DNA of 64,000 bases from Sphaeramia orbicularis (GCF_902148855.1 NC_043964.1:7884602-7948601); one strand, 5' to 3'. Positions 36,196 through 47,395 are shown, counted from the stretch's first letter. Translations and numbers: made by a program. The notes: generated by a model from the letters alone, not told the origin.

Positions 36196-38696
36196 ATGGG
36201 CAACTGCGAGACATCCCAATTCACCGCCATTTACGGAGGAAATACAATCTACGGTCATGGAAACATTGCCATCGTCAACTACAACACGACCATCAACCTT
36301 CGTTTGAGGAGATCCGCCGGCTTCTGTCCTCCATCCAATGAGGAGTTCTCGGTGCAGACCCTGGACACCTGTCTGCTGGACTACCTGTCCACCGTGCGCT
36401 CCCTGGAGGACGCCAACGCCGAGCTGGAGCTGAAGATCAGGCAGTGGGTGGAGAGCAGTGGAGACTCCGCCTCCAGAGACTACACCACCTGCTTCCAAAC
36501 CATCTCCATCATCAGGTCCAAGGTGAGTCCAGTCCACAGACACAACAGACCCACATCCACAGACACACAAACCCACACATATACACAGCAGCATGTGTTG
36601 AAGCTGATTCCAACCATTGGCTGCATTTAGTCTGTGTGATGGAGCCACACCTTTAGAACCGAACCAGATTTAGACACAAATATGTAGGAAGAGATTTGAG
36701 GTCGTACAAAAAGTTATGAGTCAAGAAAAGTTTTTCCACTATTTCAGTTTATAATAAAAAATAAAAGTGGATGGAGGTCAGAGCCCTGGGGAACACCTGA
36801 GGAGACAGAGGAGTGTTGAGCTGAAACCAGACCCAGTTGAATATAGTGAGAGTGAACAGAAGGATCTGAAGGAACCAGAGGAGGGGCACTAGAGTCCAGG
36901 ACATAGACCTGCTTGGACTTTCACCTGGAATAAAGACATTATGGAGTTGAATCATTGGAAAGATCAGAGGAGGATGTGGTTGTCTGATTTGTGTGTTTGT
37001 CATCTGCAGATCCAGACCGCCGTCCAGGTGTACGGATCCATGGGTGACGCCCAGACGGCTGATGAACCCCTCAAGAACAAGTGAGTCCAAACACAGGTTA
37101 TTGGAGTAGAAGACCACTCCGCTTTCAGATGTTTGTCCTCGTGAGTTCACATTTGTTGAGATGCTGCAGTTCGGTTCATCCTCACCTGTGGTCGTCGTGT
37201 TGCAGGAGTGAGAAGGAGCCGGCGGCGCTGCAGTCGCTGGAGGCCGACGTCGCCGAACTGAAGATGATCCTGGACCAGCTGACACAGACCAGATCCGACA
37301 TGAAGACGCAGATCCAGGGTCTGGAGGAGGAGCTGAAGATCCTCAAGAAGAACAACCAGGAGGTGAGTGGATGCCGTCCCACAAAACCTGGACCCACAGG
37401 ACAAACTGACCAAAGCCATGAGATGGAGATCAGGAAACATCCTGAGAGACCAGGTTTAATGACAATAGAAGGTCACAACTTCCACAGATGAGCTTCATCC
37501 ATGTGGACCAGTTGGACCTAGTCCTAGTGTCTCCTAGACTTTCCAGCTCTAAAACCCTGTGTCCCAGAGCCATGGGTTCACATTCCATAGTGTGACTTAT
37601 GTTCCATCCATCCCACAGGTGGACCTCACCAAGGCCATGGCCCAGAACGCACAACTCCACGACACCATCTACTCCAAAAACCAGAAGGACCTGGAGGCCT
37701 TCCAGGCCAAGGTACCCACATGACCTCACTTCCTGTGGTGGCAGACATTATTAGACGTCAACGGGCCCCAACGGATTCAACCTGTGGGTTTGTTGGTTTT
37801 GTGCAGACCCAGGTTCTGAAGGACAAGGTGGTGGTCGGCATCCGGACCCTGCAGACATCTGGGTCTGAAGTCACCCAGGTCCAGTCTACTCTGCAGTCTC
37901 TGGAGACCCAACTGCAGTCCACCTTGGACACGGTGAGCATCGCAATCCACAGGAAATGACAGGAATCAGGTCAGTAGGTGTGTGTCCACGTCCAGTAGAA
38001 GAAGTGAGGCAGCTTCAACCAACAGTCAGTCAATAAAGGCAACATTTAGTGGAAACAGGCTGAAGGTCCAAAGGAGCTCCAAACATTAGGAAGTGGAGTT
38101 CAAGCTGCAGCGGCCATGATGGGCCCTCACACCTTTGAGCGTCACACCTCCATGGTGGACTTCCTGTTGGGTGGAGGGTTGGGCTGGTCTGCAGGACTGA
38201 CCTGCTCTGTGGACCTGATGACCACAGTAAAGGTCAGATGACTGAGGCTTGATGATTGGTGTGTTTCCTCTACAGGAAGTGTTGGAGGGAACTCTGGCTG
38301 AAACCCTGAGCCAGTACGGGGGGCAGCTCAGCGGATACCTGACCCAGGTAACACATGGAACCTGCATGGACCAGATCAGACACAGGACCTACTGAGTCTG
38401 TGCAGTAGAGACCAGGAGGCGGGGCATGGGTGCTGCCTTCCAGCTGTCACTCATTGTGTGGCGTCCGTCTGTCCAAACAGTCTGTGATACTGGGACACAG
38501 TGAGTGTCCACGCCTCCTTTGGTTCAATCTTCTTCTCCTTCTTCTTCTTCTTGTCTTCCAGGTGACCATTCTGGAGGAGCAGCTGGTCCAGCTCAGGTTG
38601 GACCTGGATCTTCAGGACTACGAGTACAAGAAGCTGCTGGACACCAACATCCATCTGGAGTCGGAGGTCGCCGAGTACAAAAGGCTTCAGGGCTGA
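36196..38696 (+). CDS. Divergent tailless type I keratin K3, 326 aa, Met-Gly start
   Basis: Coding exons: 36196-36522, 37010-37080, 37206-37362, 37619-37711, 37807-37932, 38276-38347 and 38562-38696. All introns follow GT-AG. Exons 3 and 5 keep the type I lengths (157 and 126 bp). Exon 2 is 71 bp (4 codons short), exon 4 is 93 bp (lacks 23 codons covering the L12 linker), and an extra phase-0 intron splits exon 6 after SGYLTQ. The head begins MGNCETSQ, matching the N-myristoylation pattern with a neighbouring Cys4. Helix initiation is LDTCLLDYLSTVRSLE (56-71), with Cys59 where keratins have Arg. The protein ends YKRLQG at the helix-termination position. ATG context is good (A at -3, G at +4). 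It is intact, so probably functional; pairing partner and location are unknown. Confidence 0.88.
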
Positions 38697-38795
38697 AACA
38701 GGTGACCACACCCACACTGGAAACACTGATCAGTGATTGGTTGAATGAGGAGCAGCTGGGTGGGTCTGCTGTAATGTCTTCTGGTTGGTCCACAG

Positions 38796-38970
38796 CGTCT
38801 GCAGCTCCACAAAGACCCAGGAGGAGGTGGTCTGTGGGTAGGTGGTCTCCTCCACTGCCTCCACGCCCACTACCGGCACCGACGGCCAATCAGCGGTGGC
38901 ATCTGAGTCACATGACCTGTGACACAACCAATAACCTGAGAGTCAATAAATGGGTCCATAAATCCACTGT
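38796..38970 (+). other. K3 terminal 3' UTR exon with relict tail frame
   Basis: The exon after donor CAG/GTGACC (38701/38702) and acceptor CCACAG/C. If the ancestral frame is followed past the TGA (38694-38696), it reads N-SVCSSTKTQEEVVCG then TAG (38839-38841), resembling a keratin tail. AATAAA is at 38945-38950. I infer that the tail is now untranslated. Confidence 0.75.
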
Positions 38971-39800
38971 GTGTCTGAGTTTGAGTTGATGTTTGGTGTC
39001 GTTCATCACTTTGTCTGCTCTGGTCTCACACTGAATAAAACACAAACCTTAGAGTCCACGGGGTCCGGGTGAGTCCAGGTGGGTCCACGGGGTCCAGGTA
39101 GGTCCAGGTGAGTCCATGTGAGTCCATGTGAGTCCAGGTGTTAGAGCTGGATCGGACTCATCTCATCTTGTATGTGTCTATATTCAACTAGAAAATGAAT
39201 CTGATGATGTCCATGCTGATCAGATGTTTTTCAGTCGTTGGTATAGAAAAACTGGAAATGGGAAATTAGACCAAACACGTTATTTTATTGTGAATGTACA
39301 ACAAACTGTGGACACAAACAGTAAATACTGTTGTTCTAACCAGACTGAGTCATGGTCAGGGGAGAATATTCAAATTTACAGTTGGGGAGGCAGTGAACAT
39401 ACAACCCTTACCCTGACCCCTGACCCCACTGTGAGTCTGCGTTTGAGTTGATGTTTGGCGTCTTTCATCACTTTATCTGCTCTGGTCTGTTGGTGATGCT
39501 CGCCCCCCTGTGGACAAACACTGAACTGCATGAATAAAAACCCTGATGCAGAGGAGGTTACTCTGCTATTCTGTTCCATCTTTACTGTGTCAGATCTGAT
39601 TTTCATTGATGTCATCGTATATTCATAGATATTCACAAAATAATCAACGAATTGAACAAAATAAACAAAACAATCAACAAAATGAAAAAAATCCATCAAA
39701 ATTAACAAAATCAAGAAAATATATTAAAAAAAAAGAACAAAATTGTCAAGAAAATGAACAAAATAGCCAATAAAAATTAACAAAAATCTAGAAAATATTT

Positions 39801-39833
<33 letters not shown>

Positions 39834-40121
39834 ATGAACAAAAAAATCAATAAAATGAACAAAAATCAACAAAATAATAAATAAATTGAACAAAGCCACC
39901 AGTGTGAATCCAGTCCGGATCATAAACCTGGACTGAACAGCAACAGATTTACTGAAAACCATCCAAACAAACTCAGCAGGACTAAGTCTGATCAAACTAA
40001 AGCCATTCCAAACCATTCCAGACCATTCCAAAGACAGGTGTGACAGTTACCTCAGGGGTTTGGTCTTCAGGCATTCATGCAGATGTTCGGTCCAGTTCCA
40101 TCATCATCATCGTCGTCATCG

Positions 40122-40170
<49 letters not shown>

Positions 40171-40630
40171 TAGCCCATAGAAATCTGTGAAGTTCTGGAC
40201 CAACATGAAGATCTGGAATAGAGTGGCAGGTGTTCCTCCTGGTCCTCCAGAACCTCACCTGGACCTGGATCAGAACTCAGGAAAGTAGACGATGGTTCCA
40301 CTCAGAGATAGAACCATTACTGGTAAAATAATAAACTGTGTTCAAATTCCAGATGGTTCTTAATACCGTTTAAATCCTAATGATCATTAAACTGTTTAAT
40401 TACCAACGTTTGAAAAACTGCTGGTGATCGTGTTCATTTCCTGGAGAAGCCGCAGAACTCCAGACGCACACGTTCATCCATGAAGACGTGGACGAAGGCA
40501 CCTGCGCAGACACACTGTGTTGAATATGTTCGTGAGCACATGTGGTTGGTAGATGGGCTCCATAAACAGTGCCAGGGTCTTTGTGTTCCACCTGTTCCAT
40601 CTGTCAGACCACATCTACTCTGTGAATCTA
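38971..40630. other. K3-K4 spacer, first part
   Basis: It contains GGTCCAGGTGAGTCCATGT short repeats (39055-39140) and a segment at 39160-39430 duplicated at 47560-47830. A second copy of the K3 3' flank with another AATAAA lies at about 39430-39545. AT-rich AAAATGAACAAAATCAA sequence follows (39590-39900), then an ATC trinucleotide run (40098-40170). No gene seen. Confidence 0.65.
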
Positions 40631-40633
40631 AAC

Positions 40634-41321
40634 CAGGGGTCTCAAACATGTGGCCCGGGGGCCAAATGTGGCCCACCAAAGGTTCCAATCTGGACTGTTG
40701 GATGTTTTTGCAAAGTGCAAAAATTCCAGTCTTGAATTGAATTAAGCAAAAAAAACAAAAAACAAAAAAAATAGCTTGAATTAAGGAAAAATGTTGAATT
40801 AAGCAAAAAAATTGTTGAATTAACAATTTAAAATTTTTGTCTTTTTTTTTGGTGCAAAAAATAACATTAAATTATGAAAATATTTACATTTACAAACTAT
40901 CCTGAAACAATAAAATGTGAATAATCTGAACAAATATGAACAACCTGAAATGTCTAAAGTAAATTAAGCACAATTTTAACCATTTCTGCCTTACTAAGTG
41001 TTTTGGGTCTTTGTAGAGCTGATCCATAATGCACAAGTAGAAATGATAAGTTGAGGCAGAATATTGTTAAAATTGTACTGATTTTTCTTAAGAATTTTCT
41101 TTTTTTTTCAGGTTTTTCACATTTTTTTTGTTTGGATAGTTTATAAAAGTAAATATTTTCATAATTTAATGGTTGTTGTTTTTTTTACACTAAAACAAAG
41201 ACAAAAAATTGCAGTTGTCATTATTTATAGGTTATTATGTTATTATTTTATTGGGTCAGCCCACTGGAGATCAAATCAGACTGAATGTGGAACCTGAAGG
41301 AAAATGAGTTTGAGAGCCTTA
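40634..41321. mobile_element. Non-autonomous hAT-like (Charlie-like) element
   Basis: The left end CAGGGGTCTCAAAC is followed by the typical ATGTGGCCCGGGGGCC. The right end GTTTGAGAGCCTTA is its imperfect inverse. The body is AT-rich and noncoding. Clear 8-bp target duplications were not found. Truncated relatives occur at 48801-49040 and 55279-55520. Confidence 0.65.
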
Positions 41322-41329
41322 TTCAAAGC

Positions 41330-42040
41330 TGTTCTGGGTTCTTTTCTACTGTTGTCCCAGTGCAGTTCTTCTTCAGTCCAGAAGGTGTCATCTTTAAGGC
41401 CCATTTGTCTGTTTGGTGTTCACATGTTCATATTTAATGGTTCTCAAATTGAAAGGACATTGGACCTGTTAGTTTATAGGTTTTTTTATCATTAAACTTG
41501 GTTCCATTATTTCAGTGTGTGTATCAGGACTGTTGGATCTTTTTCAGCACATTTCAATGATACCACCATAATAATGAGAACTAATAAGTTTGGTCACAAT
41601 AACTGTGGTCTGAACTGGTCCTATGGTTCCATGTCTAGTTCCACTTCAGGAAACCGTGGAGAACAGGTCAGAGAAGACATGAGGTCACACCTGAGAATGC
41701 CAATGTTCACGTCAACAAACTCTGATAAACATGTAAACATTGAATTCTAAAGGAAACAAATGTGGTCAATAATGACTAAGGTCCTTCACCGTTGGTCCTG
41801 GTTCTCCATTCTCTGGTTTTTCTTCTTTTCATCTTCATTCCGTTAAATCATCTCTAGTTTCCTGTTGATGCTTTAGAATCTGCCACTTCTTCAGGACCGT
41901 TTACGTCGTAATAATGCTTTCAATCATTAGACGTAGCCGTGGTGCATTCAGAATCCTCCTTGAGGCAAGTAGTCCTGGGTCAAAGGGGAACCGGGTCAGA
42001 CCGGGGCAGACCAGGTTCTGTGGTCTTCAGTCCAGGTTAA
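41330..42040. other. Intergenic spacer, no feature recognised
   Basis: Unique-looking sequence between the hAT-like element and the left arm of the K4/K6 inverted duplication. No gene or repeat seen. Confidence 0.5.
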
Positions 42041-42239
42041 ACTGACGTCACTCAGTTCCGTTCATTGTCGACTGAATGATTATTAAAGGGTGAATGTCCC
42101 CTGTAGACATGTGTTCACTTCTATAGAAGCTAGTGGAGGTCAAAGGTCAAACCCCCCCTGGTGGCTGCTGGGGGGGGTCCACATGTCCTACTGGTCAGTT
42201 TAGTGAAGGTGGACAGTAAACTGGACCAAACAGACCAGT

Positions 42240-42905
42240 GAATAGAGCAGTTCCAAACAAGATTTGGTCTGGTTTGGTCTGTTTGACCTGGTTTGGCCTG
42301 GTTTGGTCTAGTTTGACCTGGTTTGGTCTTGTTTGACCTGGTTTGACTTAGTTTGGCATGGTTTGGTCTGGTTTGACCTGGTTTGGCCTGGTTTGGTCTG
42401 GTTTGACCTGGTTTGGTCTGGTTTGGCCTGGCTTGACTTGGTTTGGTCTGGTTTGACCTGGTCTGGTCTGGTTTGATCTAGTTTGGCCTGACTTGTCCTG
42501 ATTTGTCCTGGTTTGACCTGGTTTGACTTAGTTTGTCCTGGTTTGGTCTGGTTTGACCTGGTTTGACTTGATTTGACTTGGTTTGGTCTGGATTGACCTG
42601 GTTTGGCCTGGCTTGGTCTGGTTTGACCTGATTTGGTCTGGTTTGACCTGGTTTGGTCTGGTTTGGCTTGGTTTGGTCTGGATTGGCCTGGTTTGACCTG
42701 GTTTGGTCTGGTTTGACCTGGTCTGACCTGGTTTGGTCTTGTTTGGTCTGGTTTGACTTGGTTTGGTCTTGTTTGGCCTGGTCTGACCTGGTTTGGTCTT
42801 GTTTGGCCTGGTTTGGTCTGGTTTGACTTGGTTTGACTTGATTTGACCTGGTTTGACTTGGTTTGACCTGGTTTGGTCTGGTTTGGCCTGGTTTGGCCTG
42901 AATCC
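42240..42905. repeat. 10-bp GGTTTGACCT/GGTTTGGTCT minisatellite
   Basis: About 65 copies of a 10-bp unit. The opposite strand gives a long Pro-Asn-Gln-Thr-Lys-rich frame that is purely a repeat product. Its inverse lies at 60225-60640 in the K6 unit, with a different copy number. Confidence 0.95.
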
Positions 42906-44504
42906 ACCTGGGTCAAACTCCTGGCCCTTTCATGTGTTGGACACAGACATGGTGTCAGTCTGAGCTCCAGTCCTTCATGTGTGTGATGTGGAAGCTCCGC
43001 CCACTTGACCTTTGACCTGTGCTTCTGTGGAACTGGGGCGGGGCTGCGTTGGTTGGAATGATGACACATGCTCTGAACACCACTTCCTCGTGTGTCACAA
43101 ACTGTTTGGGTGCAACAGCGATGGCCTCATCTAGTCGCACATGCTCAGTTCAGCCGTTCTACTGTGTTCCTCTGAGAACCCTAACCCTTGACACAGTCCG
43201 TCCGTGTTCTACCTCTGATCCGGGTCCACGTGGCTGAACCTTCAAAACCACATCCGTCACCACGGTGCACTCGCACTCCCCTGATTGGTCTGTCAGTCCA
43301 CCTGTCAATCAATCTGATGGGGTTTTACTGGTGGGTGCTCCAGGCCCAGCTCCTGGATCTCAGTCCTACTTGAACCCATGAGGACCTGGACCTGGACCTT
43401 CAACATGTAGTGGACACGTGAACAGAACCCTGAACCCAACAGGAAGTCCACCGGTTTGGGTTCAATGTTCTGTTTGGGTCCATTTGGACCATTTGGATCT
43501 ATTAGACTGACTTCAGATCAGCTCAGTTTCATCTGTCAACCTTTACATTTAATGCTCATCAAAACCACCACTTCTGATTGGATGGTGTTTCCATGGTAAC
43601 GCCCCCTCCTGCAACTCATCCAAAAGAACCCCCATCAGCAGGAAGAAGACAAACAAACGGACCTGAACAGACCGACAGAAGATGAAAGGGCTGTAGGAGA
43701 CTGAAGCACATGAAGCCCACAGGAAAGACAGACGGAACATCCAGGTTCAGTTGGGTTCCTGACATTGGAACCAGATTCCCACATTGGACTGAAGTTCTCC
43801 AGGATGGGTCCAGTGGTTGGTTCTGCTTTGATGTCAACTTCCAGCGGTTTCATGGTGCGAACATTAGATGAAGATGACCTGAGCTTCAGTCCGACAGCTG
43901 AAACATCCTTCCAGGGCCTCACTATGGACCTGAAGTCCCATTGGACCTGGTCTCAGCCTGGACCTGGACTGGATTTACACTTAACACTGAAACATCTGCT
44001 GAAACATCAACTTTTGCTGCGTCCATTAAACCAACTGATGCTTCATGTCGTCAACACTAACGTGGACATTTGGACAAACACAGATCTGCATCTTCCAGTT
44101 TTGAACCTGATTCTGTGGACGCCTTCATTGGACTAAACATTTGGACCATATGTTAGACTTTAACCCGGGATTTAAGTCCTGATGGAGGTTTGTTCTTCTG
44201 TGGTGGAAGTTCTACTTCTTGAACGTCTCGTGACCAAATAAGGAGAAGTTTTACATTTTGTCAGATGTTCTGACTGTGAACTTGAACGTTGAAATCCAGG
44301 TAATTGTGACATCGTCCACACCCGTTGAGTCGTCTGCAGATTAGTCACATTGAAGACGGAACACTGGAACCCAAAGGGAAGTGGTTTTCTGAAGAACGCC
44401 CTGAAGATGGACCACAATGCCCCGCCCACTACCCTCTGGTCTTTAGTAGGAGAACATGGGTCATCAGATCTTCAGTGTCTCTGCAGTGGAAACTAAACAT
44501 CATC
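42906..44504 (+). promoter_or_regulatory. K4 5' flank, duplicated upstream of K6
   Basis: The whole stretch recurs inverted at about 58594-60180. Near the gene it holds a GCCCCGCCCAC GC box (about 44419) and TTTAGTA (44443-44449) where K3 and K6 have TTTAATA; the change may weaken the TATA function. The last 480 bp also match the K3 promoter. Confidence 0.55.
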
Positions 44505-47120
44505 ATGGGCAGCTATCAGTCGTCAGAGGTTCATATTGCCTACTATGAAGGAAATAAACTGAAAAACAGCCGGAACATCATCCTTGACAAGTACAATCCT
44601 GAAATCACCATCCGCTTACGGAGATATGCTGGCTTCAGTCCTCCATCCGATGAGAAGTTCTCGGTGCAGACCCTGGACACCTGTCTGCTGGACTACCTGT
44701 CCACCTTGCGCTCCCTGGAGGACGCCAACGCCGAGCTGGAGCTGAAGATCAGGCAGTGGGTGGACAGCAGTGGAGACTCCACCTCCAGAGACTACACCAC
44801 CTGCTTCCAAACCATCTCCGTCATCAGGTCCAAGGTGAGTCCAGTCCACAGACACAACAGACCCACATCCACAGACACACAAACACACACATATACACAG
44901 CAGCATGTGTTGAAGCTGATTCCAAACATTGGCTGCATTTAGTCTGTGTGATGGAGCCACACCTTTAGAACCGAACCAGATTTAGACACATATGTGGGAA
45001 GAGATTTGAGGTCGTACAAAAAGTTAGTAGTCAAGAAAAGTTTTTCCACTATTTCAGTTTATAATAAAAAATAAAAGTGGATGGAGGTCAGAGCCCTGGG
45101 GAACACCTAAGGAGGCAGAGGAGTGTTGAGCTGAAACCAGACCCAGTTGAATATAGTGAGAGTGAACAGAAGGATCTGAAGGAACCAGAGGAGGGGCACA
45201 AGAGTCCAGGACATAGACCTGCTTGGACTTTCACCTGGAATAAAGACATTATGGAGTTGAATCATTGGAAAGATCAGAGGAGGATGTGGTTGTCTGATTT
45301 GTGTTTCTCATCTGCAGATCCAGATCGCCATCCAGGTGTACGGATCCATGGGCGATGCCCAGATGGCTGATGAACCCCTCAAGAACAAGTGAGTCCAAAC
45401 ACAGGTTACTGGAGTAGAAGACCACTCCGCTTTCAGATGTTTGTCCTCATGAGTTCAGATTTGTTGAGCTGCTGCAGTTTGGTTCATCCTCACCTGTGGT
45501 CGTTGTGTTGCAGGAGTGAGAAGGAGCCGGCGGCGCTGCAGTTGCTGGAGGCCGACATCGCCGAACTGAAGATGATCCTGGACCAGTTGATGCAGACCAG
45601 ATCCGACATGAAGACGCAGATCCAGGGTCTGGAGGAGGAGCTGAAGATCCTCAAGAAGAACAACCAGGAGGTGAGTGGAAGCCTTCCCATAAACACTCTG
45701 GTTTTGACCAACTCTACATGTAAAGTGTCATGAGATAACTTTTATTATGATTTGGCGCTATATAAATAAAATTTGATTGATCGATCAATCAATCGATCGA
45801 TTGATTGATAAAACCTGGAGCCACAGGACAAACTGACCAAAGCCATGAGATGGAGATCAGGAAACATCCTGAGAGACCAGGTTTAATGACAACAGAAGGT
45901 CACAACTTCCACAGATGAACTTCACCCATGTGGACCAGTTGGACCCAGTCCTAGTGTCTCCTAGACTTTCCAGCTCTAAAACCCTGTGTCCCAGAGCCAT
46001 GGGTTCACATTCCATAGTGTGACTTGTCTTCCATCCATCCCACAGGTGGACCTCACCAAGGCCATGGCCCAGAACGCACAACTCCACGACACCATCTACT
46101 CCAAAAACCAGAAGGACCTGGAGGCCTTCCAAGCCAAGGTACCCACATGACCTCACTTCGTGTGGTGGCAGACGTTATTAGACGTCAACGGGCCCCAATG
46201 GATTCAACCTGTGTGTTTGTTGGTTTTGTGCAGACCCAGGTTCTGAAGAACAAGGTGGTGGTCGGCATCCGGACCCTGCAGACATCTGGGTCTGAAGTCA
46301 CCCAGGTCCAGTCTACTCTGCAGTCTCTGGAGACCCAACTGCAGTCCACCTTGGACACGGTGAGCATCGCAATCCACAGGAAATGACAGGAATCAGGTCA
46401 GTAGGTGTGTGTCCACGTCCAGTAGAAGAAGTGAGGCAGCTTCAACCAACAGTCAGTCAATAAAGGTAACATTTAATGGAAACAGTCTGAAGGTCCAAAG
46501 GAGCTCCAACCATTAGGAAGTGGAGTTCAAGCTGCAGCAGCCATGATGGGCCCTCACACCTTTGAGCGTCACACCTCCATGGTGGACTTCCTGTTGGGTG
46601 GAGGGTTGGGCTGGTCTGCAGGACTGACCTGCTCTGTGGACCTGATGACCACAGTAAAGGTCAGATGACTGAGGCTTGATGATTGGTGTGTTTCCTCCAC
46701 AGGAAGTGTTGGAGGGAACTCTGGCTGAAACCCTGAGCCAGTACGGGGGGCAGCTCAGCGGATACCTGACCCAGGTAACACATGGAACCTGCATGGACCA
46801 GATCAGACACAGGAGCTACTGAGTCTGTGCAGTAGAGACCAGGAGGCGGGGCATGGGCACCGCCTTCCAGCTGTCACTCATTGTGTGGCGTCCGTCTGTC
46901 CAAACAGTCTGTGATACTGGGACACAGTGAGTGTCCACGCCTCCTTTGGTTCAATCTTCTTCTTCTTCTTCTTCTTGTCCACCAGGTGACCACTCTGGAG
47001 GAGCAGCTGGTCCAGCTCAGGTTGGACCTGGATCTTCAGGACTACGAGTACAAGAAGCTGCTGGACACCAACATCCATCTGGAGTCGGAGGTCGCCGAGT
47101 ACAAAAGGCTTCAGGGCTGA
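44505..47120 (+). CDS. Divergent tailless type I keratin K4, 327 aa, Met-Gly start
   Basis: Coding exons: 44505-44834, 45318-45388, 45514-45670, 46046-46138, 46234-46359, 46703-46774 and 46986-47120, with GT-AG introns throughout. Exon sizes after exon 1 equal those of K3: 71, 157, 93, 126, 72 and 135 coding bp. The head starts MGSYQSSE (myristoylation pattern, Ser6). It is very different from the K3 head (YYEGNKLKNSRNIILDKY) although promoter and rod are almost identical. Cys60 replaces the helix-initiation Arg. The L12 linker is absent, and the protein ends YKRLQG. Intron 3 carries a young LINE-like insertion not found in the paralogues. The frame is intact. Confidence 0.88.
45694..45812 (+). 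mobile_element. 5'-truncated LINE-like 3' end in K4 intron 3
   Basis: About 115 bp flanked by ATAAA at 45689-45693 and 45808-45812. It ends with GGCGCTATATAAATAAAATT followed by a TTGATTGATCGATC microsatellite tail, typical of fish L2/CR1-type LINE 3' ends. K3, K5 and K6 have an uninterrupted intron at this point, so insertion followed the duplication. Confidence 0.75.
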
Positions 47121-47219
47121 AACAGGTGACCACACCCACACTGGAAACACTGATCAGTGATTGGTTAAATGAAGAGCAGCTGGGTGGGTCTGCTGTAATG
47201 TCTTCTGATTGGTCCACAG

Positions 47220-47395
47220 CGTCTGCAGCGCCACAGAGACCCAGGAGGAGGTGGTCTACGGGTAGGTGGTCTCCTCCACCGCCTCCACGCCCACTACCGG
47301 CACCGACAGCCAATCAGCGGCGGCATCTGAGTCACATGACCTGTGACACAACCAATAACCTGAGAGTCAATAAATGGGTCCATAAATCCACTGTG
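47220..47395 (+). other. K4 terminal 3' UTR exon with relict tail frame
   Basis: Acceptor CCACAG/C at 47220. The frame past the TGA reads SVCSATETQEEVVYG then TAG. AATAAA is at 47369-47374. Confidence 0.75.

Noticed and set aside
38694-38696. TGA as a selenocysteine codon in K3-K6
   Set aside because: No SECIS-like element was recognised in the short 3' UTR, and keratins are not known selenoproteins. Simple tail loss explains it better.
40067-40258. Poly-Asp frame
   Set aside because: It is the reverse-strand reading of an ATC trinucleotide microsatellite.
42308-43069. 253-codon minus-strand frame rich in Pro, Asn, Gln, Thr and Lys
   Set aside because: It is the product of the 10-bp minisatellite, which is open in all phases. 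The inverted copy at 60225-60640 has a different length and frame.
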